A stretch of 6,063 bases of DNA from Muricomes sp. (GCA_020024675.1 JAHHTM010000084.1:1-6063); one strand, 5' to 3'. Positions 1 to 6,063 are shown, counted from the first letter of the stretch. Numbers and translations: made by a program. The notes: generated from the letters alone by a model not told the origin.

Positions 1-425
1 GCTCGAAATACACTGTATTCTACGACCCAATTTTGTGAAATAAATCTTTCATATGTTTCCTCTTCTGTTTTTTTCTGCGAAACAAATGATTCATATGCTT
101 CTCTCAAATATGGTTCTCTATATTTCCGCACTACATCGTAGTCTACTGATTTTTCTTTCTCTCTAAAAGGAACCGGCTTATTTTTTATAAGTTTATTATC
201 AAAGAGTTCTTCCAGACTTATATATATATCGTCTCCTGCAAATGAGGAATACGGCTGGTATGGAGAATTTCCATAACCAGCCGGATTTAATGGCAGTATC
301 TGCCATATTTTAATTCCATTGTCTTTTAAAATCTGTAGGAACTGATATGCCTCTTTTCCTAATTCTCCCGCTCCTGTCCTTGATGGAAGAGAAGAAACCG
401 GCATTAAAATTCCTGTTTTTTTCAT
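1..425 (-). CDS. malQ: 4-alpha-glucanotransferase (amylomaltase, GH77), N-terminal part only
   Basis: The reading frame is open from ATG at 425 to the left edge: 141 complete codons plus two bases of roughly 500 expected for the family, so the gene is cut by the window and is not a pseudogene. The N-terminus shows GH77 hallmarks. MPVSSLPSRTGAGELG (residues 8-23) matches the family SSLPS..G.GdlG block, and WQILPLNPAGYGNSPYQPYS (residues 41-60) is the first strand of the barrel and substrate-side loop. The catalytic Asp/Glu residues lie beyond the edge and cannot be checked. GH77 enzymes are cytoplasmic and move alpha-1,4-glucan segments between maltodextrins. This lengthens short chains so that a phosphorylase can attack them, which fits the glgP gene 15 bp upstream. 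The start is supported by GAGGAG nine bases upstream. A second Met at codon 8 has no comparable ribosome site. The name is secure at family level. Confidence 0.93.
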   Translation of the reverse strand, partial: MKKTGILMPVSSLPSRTGAGELGKEAYQFLQILKDNGIKIWQILPLNPAGYGNSPYQPYSSFAGDDIYISLEELFDNKLIKNKPVPFREKEKSVDYDVVRKYREPYLREAYESFVSQKKTEEETYERFISQNWVVEYSVFR

Positions 426-434
426 TCTATGGCT

Positions 435-440
435 CTCCTC
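435..440 (-). promoter_or_regulatory. Ribosome binding site of malQ
   Basis: GAGGAG follows directly after the TAA of glgP, with a 9-nt spacer to the malQ ATG. Because the site abuts the glgP stop codon and the gap holds no hairpin or promoter, malQ is probably translated from the glgP transcript, perhaps with translational coupling. Confidence 0.85.
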
Positions 441-2699
441 TTACAACTTCCAGATATCCCTGTTATACTCTGCAATTGTTCTGTCTGATGAAAAATAACC
501 TGCTTTTGCAATATTTACAAGCATCTTCTTTGCCCATACCTTTTCATCTTCATAATCACGAATCATCTGCTCTTTTGTTTTAATATAATCTTTTACATCC
601 AGAAGAGTCATAAACCAGTCTTTTCCTACAATTTCTTTATATAAACGTGCAAGATTTACGGGATCTCCAATACGAATCAGATCTTTACTGATGATAAAAT
701 CTACAAGTTCTTCGACCATAGGATCATTGTCATAAATATCTGCTGAACAATATCCTTTCGTCTCGTATAGTTCAATAACCTTTTCAGACTTCTCGCCAAA
801 AATGTAAATATTTTCATCGCCTACAAGATCATGAATTTCAACATTTGCTCCATCTTCTGTTCCAAGTGTCACTGCACCATTGAGCATAAATTTCATATTT
901 CCTGTTCCAGATGCCTCTTTAGATGCAAGAGATATCTGCTCTGAAATATCACATGCCGGTATTAGTTTTTCAGCTTTTGTAACATTATAGTTTTCCACCA
1001 TAACAATTTTCAAATATGGGCTTACCTGCGGATCATTATCAATAAGCTGCTGTAAACATAAAATCAGATGTATAATATCTTTTGCAATTGTATATGCCGG
1101 AGCGGCTTTTGCACCAAAAATCAGAGTGATCGGACGCACTGGAAGATTTCCCTTTTTAATCTCTTTATATTTGTAAATTGCATATAATGCATTCATCTGT
1201 TGTCTTTTATACTCATGAAGTCGTTTGATCTGTATATCATATACGGAACTATCATCAATTTCAACCCCTTGTGTATCTTTCAAATACTCGGCAAGCTCTG
1301 TCTTTGCTTCTTGCTTTATTTCAACTAATCTTGCAAGGACGTCTTCATCTTCTTTATATTCAAGAAGTTTTTCAAGTGCCATGGCATCATTCAAATACTC
1401 TGGTCCAATTAACGTTTCAATATATTTTGCAAGTCTATGATTACAATGTATTAACCATCTTCTGTATGTAATACCACTGGTTTTATTTGTAAACTTCTGT
1501 GGATATATATCATAAAATGGTTTCAATTCACTTTCTTTTAATATTTCCGTATGAAGAGCAGCAACTCCATTTACTGCATAACCATAATGAATATCTATAT
1601 GTGCCATATGTACCAGATCATGTTCATCAATAATATAAACACGCTCATCATGATAATCTCGTCTTACTCTTTGATCTAATTCGTGGATAATTGGTAATAA
1701 ATGTGGTACAACCTGCTCCAAGTAACGCACCGGCCATTTTTCCAATGCTTCTGCAAGAATGGTATGATTTGTATAAGCACAAGTTTTACGTACAACATCA
1801 ATTGCTGTATCCATGTTAAATCCTCTGTTTGTAAGAAGACGGATCAATTCAGGAATGATCATTGTAGGATGTGTGTCATTGATCTGAACGGTTACATGTT
1901 CATGTAAATGATAAAGATCTACACCTTTTTCATCTGCTTCCTTTAAGATCAATTGTGCTGCATTACTTACCATAAAATACTGCTGATAGATTCTTAAAAG
2001 CTGTCCTTTTTCATCACTATCATCAGGATAAAGAAATAACGTAAGATTTCTTCTTATATCTTCCTTATCAAATTGAATACCATCATGAATTATGTTCTCA
2101 TCTACCGTATCCAGATCAAAAAGATGCAGTTTATTGCATCCATTTTCATAACCTGGTATATCAATATCATACATTGTAGAAGTTACAGTAAAATCTTTAA
2201 ATGGCACTTCGAAATGACAGTCCGTTTTATTAAGCCAGCCCTCTTCTGTGATCCACGGATTTTTTTCCTCATACTGTTTGTTTTCTTTGAACTTTTGTAA
2301 AAACAGTCCTTCATGATAGTTAATCCCTACACCATCACCTGGCAGTCCCAGTGTTGCTATAGAATCCAGAAAACACGCTGCGAGTCTTCCCAGTCCACCA
2401 TTTCCAAGGGATGGTTCTAACTCAAATTCTTCTATCTCTGTCAAATCAAAATCATATTTTTCCAAAACTTCTCTCGTCTCATCAAACATACCTAAATTAA
2501 TGAGATTATTAGATAAAAGTTTTCCTATCAAAAATTCTGCTGATATATAATATAATTTCTTTTTCCCGGTATTCCTTTGCACATTTTTCATTTTTTCCTT
2601 AACAATGTACAGCAGTGCAATGTAGATTTCTTTTTTATCGGCTGATTTTAATGTTTTGCCAAACTTTTGCTGTAACATAAGTTCCAAAGCCTGTTCCAT
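441..2699 (-). CDS. glgP: Glycogen/maltodextrin phosphorylase (GT35)
   Basis: This 752-residue cytoplasmic enzyme uses phosphate to release glucose-1-phosphate from the non-reducing ends of alpha-1,4-glucans, with pyridoxal phosphate (PLP) as cofactor. The family signature EASGTGNMKF (595-604) places the PLP lysine at Lys603. Other conserved blocks are GNGGLGRLAACFLDS (99-113), QINDTHP (272-278), AYTNHT (308-313, His312 matching rabbit His377), the phosphate/PLP-binding KRLHEYKRQ (492-500), GAKAAP (529-534) and the C-terminal SSDRTIAEY (737-745). It lacks the long regulated N-terminal extension of animal enzymes, as bacterial forms usually do. The frame stays open upstream to an ATG at 2792, but that would place the leader hairpin inside the coding region. 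The ATG at 2699 has AAAGGAG at good spacing and begins where family homology begins. Two residues in an otherwise standard NGITPRRW-type block differ (Ser408, Tyr412). Glycogen versus maltodextrin preference cannot be read from sequence, so malP would be an equally fair symbol. It sits just upstream of malQ. Confidence 0.95.
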   Translation of the reverse strand: MEQALELMLQQKFGKTLKSADKKEIYIALLYIVKEKMKNVQRNTGKKKLYYISAEFLIGKLLSNNLINLGMFDETREVLEKYDFDLTEIEEFELEPSLGNGGLGRLAACFLDSIATLGLPGDGVGINYHEGLFLQKFKENKQYEEKNPWITEEGWLNKTDCHFEVPFKDFTVTSTMYDIDIPGYENGCNKLHLFDLDTVDENIIHDGIQFDKEDIRRNLTLFLYPDDSDEKGQLLRIYQQYFMVSNAAQLILKEADEKGVDLYHLHEHVTVQINDTHPTMIIPELIRLLTNRGFNMDTAIDVVRKTCAYTNHTILAEALEKWPVRYLEQVVPHLLPIIHELDQRVRRDYHDERVYIIDEHDLVHMAHIDIHYGYAVNGVAALHTEILKESELKPFYDIYPQKFTNKTSGITYRRWLIHCNHRLAKYIETLIGPEYLNDAMALEKLLEYKEDEDVLARLVEIKQEAKTELAEYLKDTQGVEIDDSSVYDIQIKRLHEYKRQQMNALYAIYKYKEIKKGNLPVRPITLIFGAKAAPAYTIAKDIIHLILCLQQLIDNDPQVSPYLKIVMVENYNVTKAEKLIPACDISEQISLASKEASGTGNMKFMLNGAVTLGTEDGANVEIHDLVGDENIYIFGEKSEKVIELYETKGYCSADIYDNDPMVEELVDFIISKDLIRIGDPVNLARLYKEIVGKDWFMTLLDVKDYIKTKEQMIRDYEDEKVWAKKMLVNIAKAGYFSSDRTIAEYNRDIWKL

Positions 2700-2704
2700 A
2701 AAAA

Positions 2705-2724
2705 CTCCTTTCAAAACCCTCCTC
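2705..2724 (-). promoter_or_regulatory. Two stacked ribosome binding sites that decide the glgP start
   Basis: Two Shine-Dalgarno-like runs precede the start. AAAGGAG (2705-2711) lies five bases from ATG 2699 and is the likely working site. GAGGAGGG (2717-2724) lies only two or three bases from an in-frame TTG at 2714, which would add five residues (LKGVF). The nearer site and the ATG are preferred because the spacing to the TTG is too short. No purine-rich site at proper distance supports the far-upstream ATG at 2792. Confidence 0.75.
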
Positions 2725-2737
2725 GGTACAATATGGA

Positions 2738-2766
2738 AAGACGGATTTCCAATGAAAATCCGTCTT
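2738..2766 (-). promoter_or_regulatory. Hairpin in the glgP leader (11-bp stem, 7-nt loop)
   Basis: The arms AAGACGGATTT (2738-2748) and AAATCCGTCTT (2756-2766) are perfect reverse complements around a 7-nt loop. Read on the minus strand, the stem is followed by only a short U run (TTTCC), so it is a poor intrinsic terminator. The plus-strand side has AAAA and no U-tract at all. It lies downstream of a plausible promoter and 14 bases before the first SD run, so it may be a leader RNA structure, an attenuator for read-through from pfl, or a protein-binding dyad. The symmetry is seen; the role is inferred. Confidence 0.6.
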
Positions 2767-2783
2767 AAAATATGTTCAATATG

Positions 2784-2812
2784 AGTATACAACTTTTTTT
2801 AATTTATTTCCA
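2784..2812 (-). promoter_or_regulatory. Candidate sigma-A-type promoter of glgP-malQ
   Basis: On the minus strand TGGAAA (2807-2812, four of six matches to TTGACA) is separated by 17 bases from TATACT (2784-2789, five of six matches to TATAAT). The spacer contains a run of seven A. Transcription would begin near 2777 and give a leader of about 77 nt containing the hairpin. The -35 box is weak, so this is a candidate only. Confidence 0.45.
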
Positions 2813-2816
2813 TGCA

Positions 2817-3563
2817 TTATTCACTAATGTGAAGAAGTTTTTTTGCATTTTCCACACGCTCACTAGTTGGTGGGTTGATTCCTTCTAATTGATATGGAAT
2901 CCCAAGCTGTTCCCATTTAAATATGCCTAATGTGTGGTATGGCAGAATTTCTACCTTTTCGACATTATTCAGTGTACTAATGAAATCATTAAGTTTCTTA
3001 AGGTCTTCATCATAATCTGTACGCTCTGGAACTAACACATGTCTGATCCAAACAGGTTTATTAATTTCAGATAAATAGTTTGCCAGATCAAGAATGTTCT
3101 TATTTGTCTGAGCTGTTAAAAGCTGATGTCTTTCTTCATCAATTTCTTTTATATCAAGCATAATAAGATCTGTATACTTCATTAATTCATTAAATTTCCC
3201 GAAAAACGGTTCTTCTCTTGTAAATGGATTCCCACTCGTGTCAATGGTTGTATGTATTCCTCTTTCTTTTGCTTTTCTTAAAAGCTCAGTTAAAAAATCA
3301 ATCTGAAGAAGAGGTTCTCCCCCACTAACTGTAATACCGCCCTTACTTCCCCAGTAAGAGCGGTATCTTTCAGCCTGGTCCAGCAGTTCATCCGCTGTAT
3401 ACAGCGTACCTGACTGCATGTTCCATGTGTCCGGATTATGACAGAACTGACAGCGCATTGCGCAACCACTCAGAAAGATAATGTATCGGACACCGGGTCC
3501 ATCTACAGAGCCAAATGTTTCCAGGGAATGGACATATCCTTTTCTTGGTGTTGACTCTGTCAT
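2817..3563 (-). CDS. pflA: Pyruvate formate-lyase activating enzyme (radical SAM)
   Basis: This 248-residue cytoplasmic enzyme is close to the 246 of E. coli PflA. It cleaves S-adenosylmethionine at a [4Fe-4S] cluster and abstracts a hydrogen from the C-terminal glycine of PflB, creating the glycyl radical that PFL needs. The cluster-binding C-x3-C-x2-C is C34AMRC38QFC41, followed by the family's HNPDTW (42-47). The N-terminal ETFGSVDGPGVRYIIF block (15-30) and SGGEP (80-84, the SAM-binding GGE motif) are also typical. There is no second ferredoxin-like cysteine cluster between the SAM motif and the core, which separates true PFL activases from the larger glycerol dehydratase, benzylsuccinate synthase and hydroxyphenylacetate decarboxylase activases. 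The ATG at 3563 has GGAGG (3569-3573) five bases away. It follows pflB by 36 bp with no hairpin or promoter in the gap, so the two are almost certainly co-transcribed. Confidence 0.96.
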   Translation of the reverse strand: MTESTPRKGYVHSLETFGSVDGPGVRYIIFLSGCAMRCQFCHNPDTWNMQSGTLYTADELLDQAERYRSYWGSKGGITVSGGEPLLQIDFLTELLRKAKERGIHTTIDTSGNPFTREEPFFGKFNELMKYTDLIMLDIKEIDEERHQLLTAQTNKNILDLANYLSEINKPVWIRHVLVPERTDYDEDLKKLNDFISTLNNVEKVEILPYHTLGIFKWEQLGIPYQLEGINPPTSERVENAKKLLHISE

Positions 3564-3568
3564 GATTT

Positions 3569-3573
3569 CCTCC
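3569..3573 (-). promoter_or_regulatory. Ribosome binding site of pflA
   Basis: GGAGG lies five bases before the pflA ATG, inside the 36-bp pflB-pflA gap. That gap shows neither a stem-loop nor promoter boxes, supporting a bicistronic pflBA message. Confidence 0.85.
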
Positions 3574-3599
3574 GTATAAAATTTATCTTACGCTACTTC

Positions 3600-5852
3600 T
3601 TATAATGAACCGTGACATGTTCTTGCGATAACGTCTAACTGCTGTTCACGAGTTAAGTCGATAAACTTAACAGCGTATCCAGAAACACGGATTGTGAAGT
3701 TTGCGTATTCTTCTTTTTCTGGATGCTCCATAGCATCAATAAGTTTTTCTTTACCGAATACGTTTACGTTAAGATGGTGTGCTCCACGATCAAAGTATCC
3801 ATCAAGAACGTTGCACAGATTTGTAACTCTTTCTGCTGAATCATGTCCAAGAGCATCTGGGTTAATTGTCTGTGTATTAGAAATTCCATCAAGAGCATCT
3901 TCGTATGGAAGTTTTGCAACAGAGTTAAGTGATGCAAGAAGACCATTCTGCTCTGCTCCGTAAGATGGGTTAGCACCTGGTGCAAGTGGTTCTCCAGCTT
4001 TTCTACCATCTGGAAGTGATCCTGTAGCCTTACCATAAACTACGTTAGATGTAATTGTAAGGATTGATGTTGTAGGCTCAGAATTTCTGTAAGTATGGCA
4101 TTTTTTAAGTTTATCAAGGAATGTATGAAGAAGCCATTTAGCGATATCGTCAGCACGATCATCATCATTACCGTATCTTGGGAAGTCTCCTTCTGTTTCG
4201 AAATCTACTGCAAGACCATCTTCGTCACGGATAACTTTAACTTTTGCATACTTAATCGCACTTAAAGAGTCAACTACGTGAGAGAATCCAGCGATACCTG
4301 TTGCAAATGTACGTCTTACATCTGTGTCGATAAGTGCCATTTCAGCTGCTTCGTAGTAGTATTTATCATGCATGTAATGGATCATATTTAATGTATCTAC
4401 ATAGAGTTTAGACAGCCATTCCATCATAGCATCATATTTTTCCATTACTTCATCATAATCAAGGTACTCTGCTGTAATCTTCTGGTAAGCTGGTCCAACC
4501 TGCTGTTTTGATTTAATATCAACACCACCGTTGATAGCGTAAAGAAGACATTTAGCAAGGTTTGCACGAGCTCCGAAGAACTGGATTTCCTTACCTGTCT
4601 GTGTTGCAGATACACAGCAGCAGATTGAGTAATCGTCTCCCCATACTGGACGCATTACATCATCGTTCTCATACTGAATAGAACTTGTTTCAATAGAAAT
4701 ATGAGAAGAGTATTTCTTAAATGCTTCTGGAAGTCTTGAAGAGTAAAGTACTGTAAGGTTTGGCTCTGGTGATGGTCCCATGTTCTCTAATGTGTGAAGG
4801 AAACGGTAATCGTTCTTTGTAACCATTGAACGACCATCCTGTCCAAGTCCACCAACTTCAAGAGTTGCCCATGTTGGGTCACCTGAGAATAATTCCTCGT
4901 ATGATGTGATACGAGCGAATTTAACCATTCTGAATTTCATTACCATGTGGTCGATGATTTCCTGAGCTTCGCTCTCTGTAAGGATTCCTGCCTCCATATC
5001 TCTTTCGATATAGATATCAAGGAATGTAGAAATACGACCAACACTCATTGCTGCACCATTCTGTGTTTTGATAGCTGCAAGGTATCCGAAGTATAACCAC
5101 TGAGCTGCTTCTTTGGCATTTTTAGCTGGTTCTGAAATATCAAATCCGTAAATTGCAGCCATTTCTTTCATACCAATAAGAGCATTGATCTGATCTGTGA
5201 TTTCTTCTCTTAAACGGAAATCTGTACCTTTCATTCCGTGTCTTTCTGATCTTGCAAAATCAGCACGTTTTTCTTCGATAAGACGATCTACACCATAAAG
5301 TGCAACACGACGGTAATCACCTACAATACGTCCTCTTCCGTATGTATCTGGAAGACCTGTGATGATCTTGTTGTGACGAGCTTTCATCATCTCTGGTGTG
5401 TAGATATCGAATACTCCCTGGTTGTGTGTTTTATGATATTTTGTAAAAATCTCATGTAATTTTTCACTTGGCTGATAACCATGTGTAAGACAAGCTTTCT
5501 CTGCCATTTTAATACCACCGTATGGCATGAATGCTCTCTTTAATGGTTTGTCTGTCTGAAGACCAACAACTGCTTCTAAATCTTTTAAATCTTCATCGAT
5601 GTATCCAGGGCCATAAGCTGTAAGTCCTGAAACAACTTCTGTTTCCATATCAAGAACGCCGCCTTTAGCACGCTCTTCTTTCTGTAATTCCTGTAATTTA
5701 TTCCAAAGTTTATTTGTAGCTTCTGTAGGATCTGCTAAGAAACTCTCATCTCCATCATAAGGTGTGTAGTTGTTCTGGATAAAGTCACGTACATCTACAC
5801 GATCTGTCCATAAACCTGTGTTAAACCCATTCCACTGTTCGTAATGTGCCAT
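3600..5852 (-). CDS. pflB: Formate C-acetyltransferase (pyruvate formate-lyase)
   Basis: This 750-residue cytoplasmic glycyl-radical enzyme converts pyruvate and CoA to acetyl-CoA and formate in anaerobic fermentation. The E. coli enzyme has 760 residues. The active-site cysteine pair is Cys412-Cys413 in CCCVSATQTG (411-420), matching E. coli Cys418/Cys419. The radical-bearing glycine is Gly725 in IRVSGYAVKF, exactly 25 residues from the C-terminus as in E. coli Gly734. DTYGRGRIVGDYRRVALYG (169-187) is another conserved block. The PFL domain fills roughly 1-620 and the glycine-radical domain the rest. The paired catalytic cysteines and this spacing argue against diol dehydratase, choline lyase or other glycyl-radical relatives. 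In the stretches I read, arginine is mostly CGT, whereas glgP mixes in AGA and CGA, as expected for a very highly expressed gene. The start ATG has GAGGAGG nine bases upstream and a strong promoter beyond. Exposure to oxygen cleaves such enzymes at the radical glycine. No YfiD-like repair subunit is seen in this window. Confidence 0.98.
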   Translation of the reverse strand: MAHYEQWNGFNTGLWTDRVDVRDFIQNNYTPYDGDESFLADPTEATNKLWNKLQELQKEERAKGGVLDMETEVVSGLTAYGPGYIDEDLKDLEAVVGLQTDKPLKRAFMPYGGIKMAEKACLTHGYQPSEKLHEIFTKYHKTHNQGVFDIYTPEMMKARHNKIITGLPDTYGRGRIVGDYRRVALYGVDRLIEEKRADFARSERHGMKGTDFRLREEITDQINALIGMKEMAAIYGFDISEPAKNAKEAAQWLYFGYLAAIKTQNGAAMSVGRISTFLDIYIERDMEAGILTESEAQEIIDHMVMKFRMVKFARITSYEELFSGDPTWATLEVGGLGQDGRSMVTKNDYRFLHTLENMGPSPEPNLTVLYSSRLPEAFKKYSSHISIETSSIQYENDDVMRPVWGDDYSICCCVSATQTGKEIQFFGARANLAKCLLYAINGGVDIKSKQQVGPAYQKITAEYLDYDEVMEKYDAMMEWLSKLYVDTLNMIHYMHDKYYYEAAEMALIDTDVRRTFATGIAGFSHVVDSLSAIKYAKVKVIRDEDGLAVDFETEGDFPRYGNDDDRADDIAKWLLHTFLDKLKKCHTYRNSEPTTSILTITSNVVYGKATGSLPDGRKAGEPLAPGANPSYGAEQNGLLASLNSVAKLPYEDALDGISNTQTINPDALGHDSAERVTNLCNVLDGYFDRGAHHLNVNVFGKEKLIDAMEHPEKEEYANFTIRVSGYAVKFIDLTREQQLDVIARTCHGSL

Positions 5853-5861
5853 GAATATTTT

Positions 5862-5868
5862 CCTCCTC
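5862..5868 (-). promoter_or_regulatory. Ribosome binding site of pflB
   Basis: GAGGAGG is a near-perfect anti-16S match, nine bases before the ATG at 5852. It fits a highly translated gene and fixes the start, with no competing in-frame start nearby. Confidence 0.88.
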
Positions 5869-5895
5869 TGAATCTTTTTATCTTTTACAACATGA

Positions 5896-5924
5896 AGTAT
5901 ATCATTACGTTATTTGTTTGACAA
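5896..5924 (-). promoter_or_regulatory. Strong sigma-A-type promoter of pflBA
   Basis: On the minus strand TTGTCA (5919-5924) and TATACT (5896-5901) are separated by exactly 17 bases, each matching five of six consensus positions. Transcription should begin near 5889, giving a leader of about 37 nt that carries the pflB ribosome site and no evident hairpin. This is the best promoter in the window and suits the high expression suggested by pflB codon use. Confidence 0.82.
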
Positions 5925-5934
5925 TAGCTTTCTA

Positions 5935-5951
5935 TTGAGAATCATTCTCAA
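5935..5951. promoter_or_regulatory. Fur-family-like operator palindrome upstream of pflB
   Basis: TTGAGAATCATTCTCAA is a perfect 8-1-8 inverted repeat centred on 5943. Its core TGAGAAT-C-ATTCTCA has the 7-1-7 layout known for Fur-family operators: the B. subtilis Fur consensus is TGATAAT-N-ATTATCA, and PerR and Zur boxes share the layout with other outer bases. The match to Fur differs at one base per half-site. The box ends ten bases upstream of the pflB -35 element, so its centre is about 54 bases before the expected transcription start. That position allows repression, activation, or control of a divergent gene beyond the right edge. The palindrome is seen; the regulator is inferred. Confidence 0.6.
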
Positions 5952-5983
5952 AGTGCTCATGTATCTAATTTAGTACATTATAA

Positions 5984-6021
5984 ATAAGTTGTACTTATAA
6001 ATTTTATAAGTTTTTATAAGT
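5984..6021. repeat. Cluster of ATAAGT/ACTTAT half-sites upstream of pflB
   Basis: Four copies of the same hexamer occur in 38 bases: ATAAGT at 5984-5989, its inverse ACTTAT at 5993-5998, and ATAAGT at 6006-6011 and 6016-6021. The first two form an inverted pair with a 3-nt gap. The longer arms ACTTATAA (5993-6000) and TTATAAGT (6004-6011) form a second inverted pair with a 3-nt gap. TTATAAGT (6004-6011 and 6014-6021) repeats directly with a 10-bp period, one helical turn. It may be a regulator binding array or an AT-rich upstream element, or it may be chance in AT-rich DNA. The rest of 5952-6063 holds no gene or terminator that I can see. Confidence 0.45.
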
Positions 6022-6063
6022 TTGATTATTTTTCTTGAATATTAATTTTTCGCGTATTAGTAT

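Noticed and set aside
347..583. 78-codon plus-strand frame across the malQ-glgP junction
   Set aside because: It lies antisense to two well-conserved genes, has no ribosome site, and its hydrophobic look comes from reading lysine/glutamate-rich codons backwards.
1225..2300. Several 65-75 codon plus-strand frames inside glgP
   Set aside because: They are antisense shadows of glgP with no ribosome sites or recognisable motifs.
2700..2792. N-terminal extension of glgP to the ATG at 2792 (31 extra residues)
   Set aside because: It has no ribosome site at useful distance, overlaps the hairpin and the candidate promoter, adds residues not resembling the family, and a good SD precedes ATG 2699.
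2738..2800. Hairpin plus the T-run at 2794-2800 as a plus-strand terminator
   Set aside because: The T-run lies 27 bases after the stem, and there is no plus-strand gene that would need it.
3764..4036. 90-codon open frame on the minus strand inside pflB, and an 89-codon plus-strand frame at 3694-3963
   Set aside because: Both are out of frame with the glycine-radical domain of pflB, have no ribosome site, and show composition imposed by the real gene.
5914..5924. TTGT-N3-ACAA symmetry at the pflB -35 box as a Rex redox-repressor site
   Set aside because: Rex operators have TTGTTAA-type arms separated by a longer spacer (about TTGTTAANNNNTTAACAA). Here the arms are only 4 bp with a 3-nt gap.
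5952..6063. Divergent promoter for a gene beyond the right edge
   Set aside because: TTGTAC at 5989 lacks a -10 at acceptable spacing, and no other plus-strand pair fits. A divergent gene remains possible but is not shown here.

Overview
This is a 6-kb, AT-rich chromosomal segment, most likely from an anaerobic Firmicute of the class Clostridia. The Lachnospiraceae are my best guess, judging from the feel of the PFL and phosphorylase proteins, the low GC, and strong AGGAGG-type ribosome binding sites before every gene. No tool was run, so the family-level placement is inference.

All four genes lie on the minus strand and read right to left: pflB (pyruvate formate-lyase, 5852-3600), pflA (its radical-SAM activase, 3563-2817), glgP (glycogen/maltodextrin phosphorylase, 2699-441) and the first 141 codons of malQ (4-alpha-glucanotransferase, from 425 to the left edge). 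The two pfl genes are 36 bp apart and look like one transcription unit. glgP and malQ are 15 bp apart and also look co-transcribed. The 117-bp gap between pflA and glgP has no convincing intrinsic terminator. It holds a plausible promoter and an 11-bp perfect hairpin in the glgP leader, so glgP-malQ may have its own control and may also receive read-through from pfl.

The 211 bp upstream of pflB carries the clearest regulatory DNA in the window. There is a near-consensus housekeeping promoter (TTGTCA, 17 bp, TATACT). Ten bases upstream of its -35 box lies a perfect 8-1-8 palindrome that matches the layout of Fur-family operators. Further upstream is a very AT-rich stretch with four ATAAGT/ACTTAT half-sites. 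I see no gene in this stretch.

Together the genes cover the two ends of anaerobic sugar use. GlgP and MalQ release glucose-1-phosphate and rearrange maltodextrins from stored glycogen or imported starch oligomers. PflB, activated by PflA, splits the resulting pyruvate into acetyl-CoA and formate. These are well-known enzymes with intact catalytic motifs. I found no mobile element, CRISPR array, RNA gene or new system. The items worth a second look are regulatory: the Fur-like box at pfl, the hairpin leader of glgP, and the pfl-glg adjacency.
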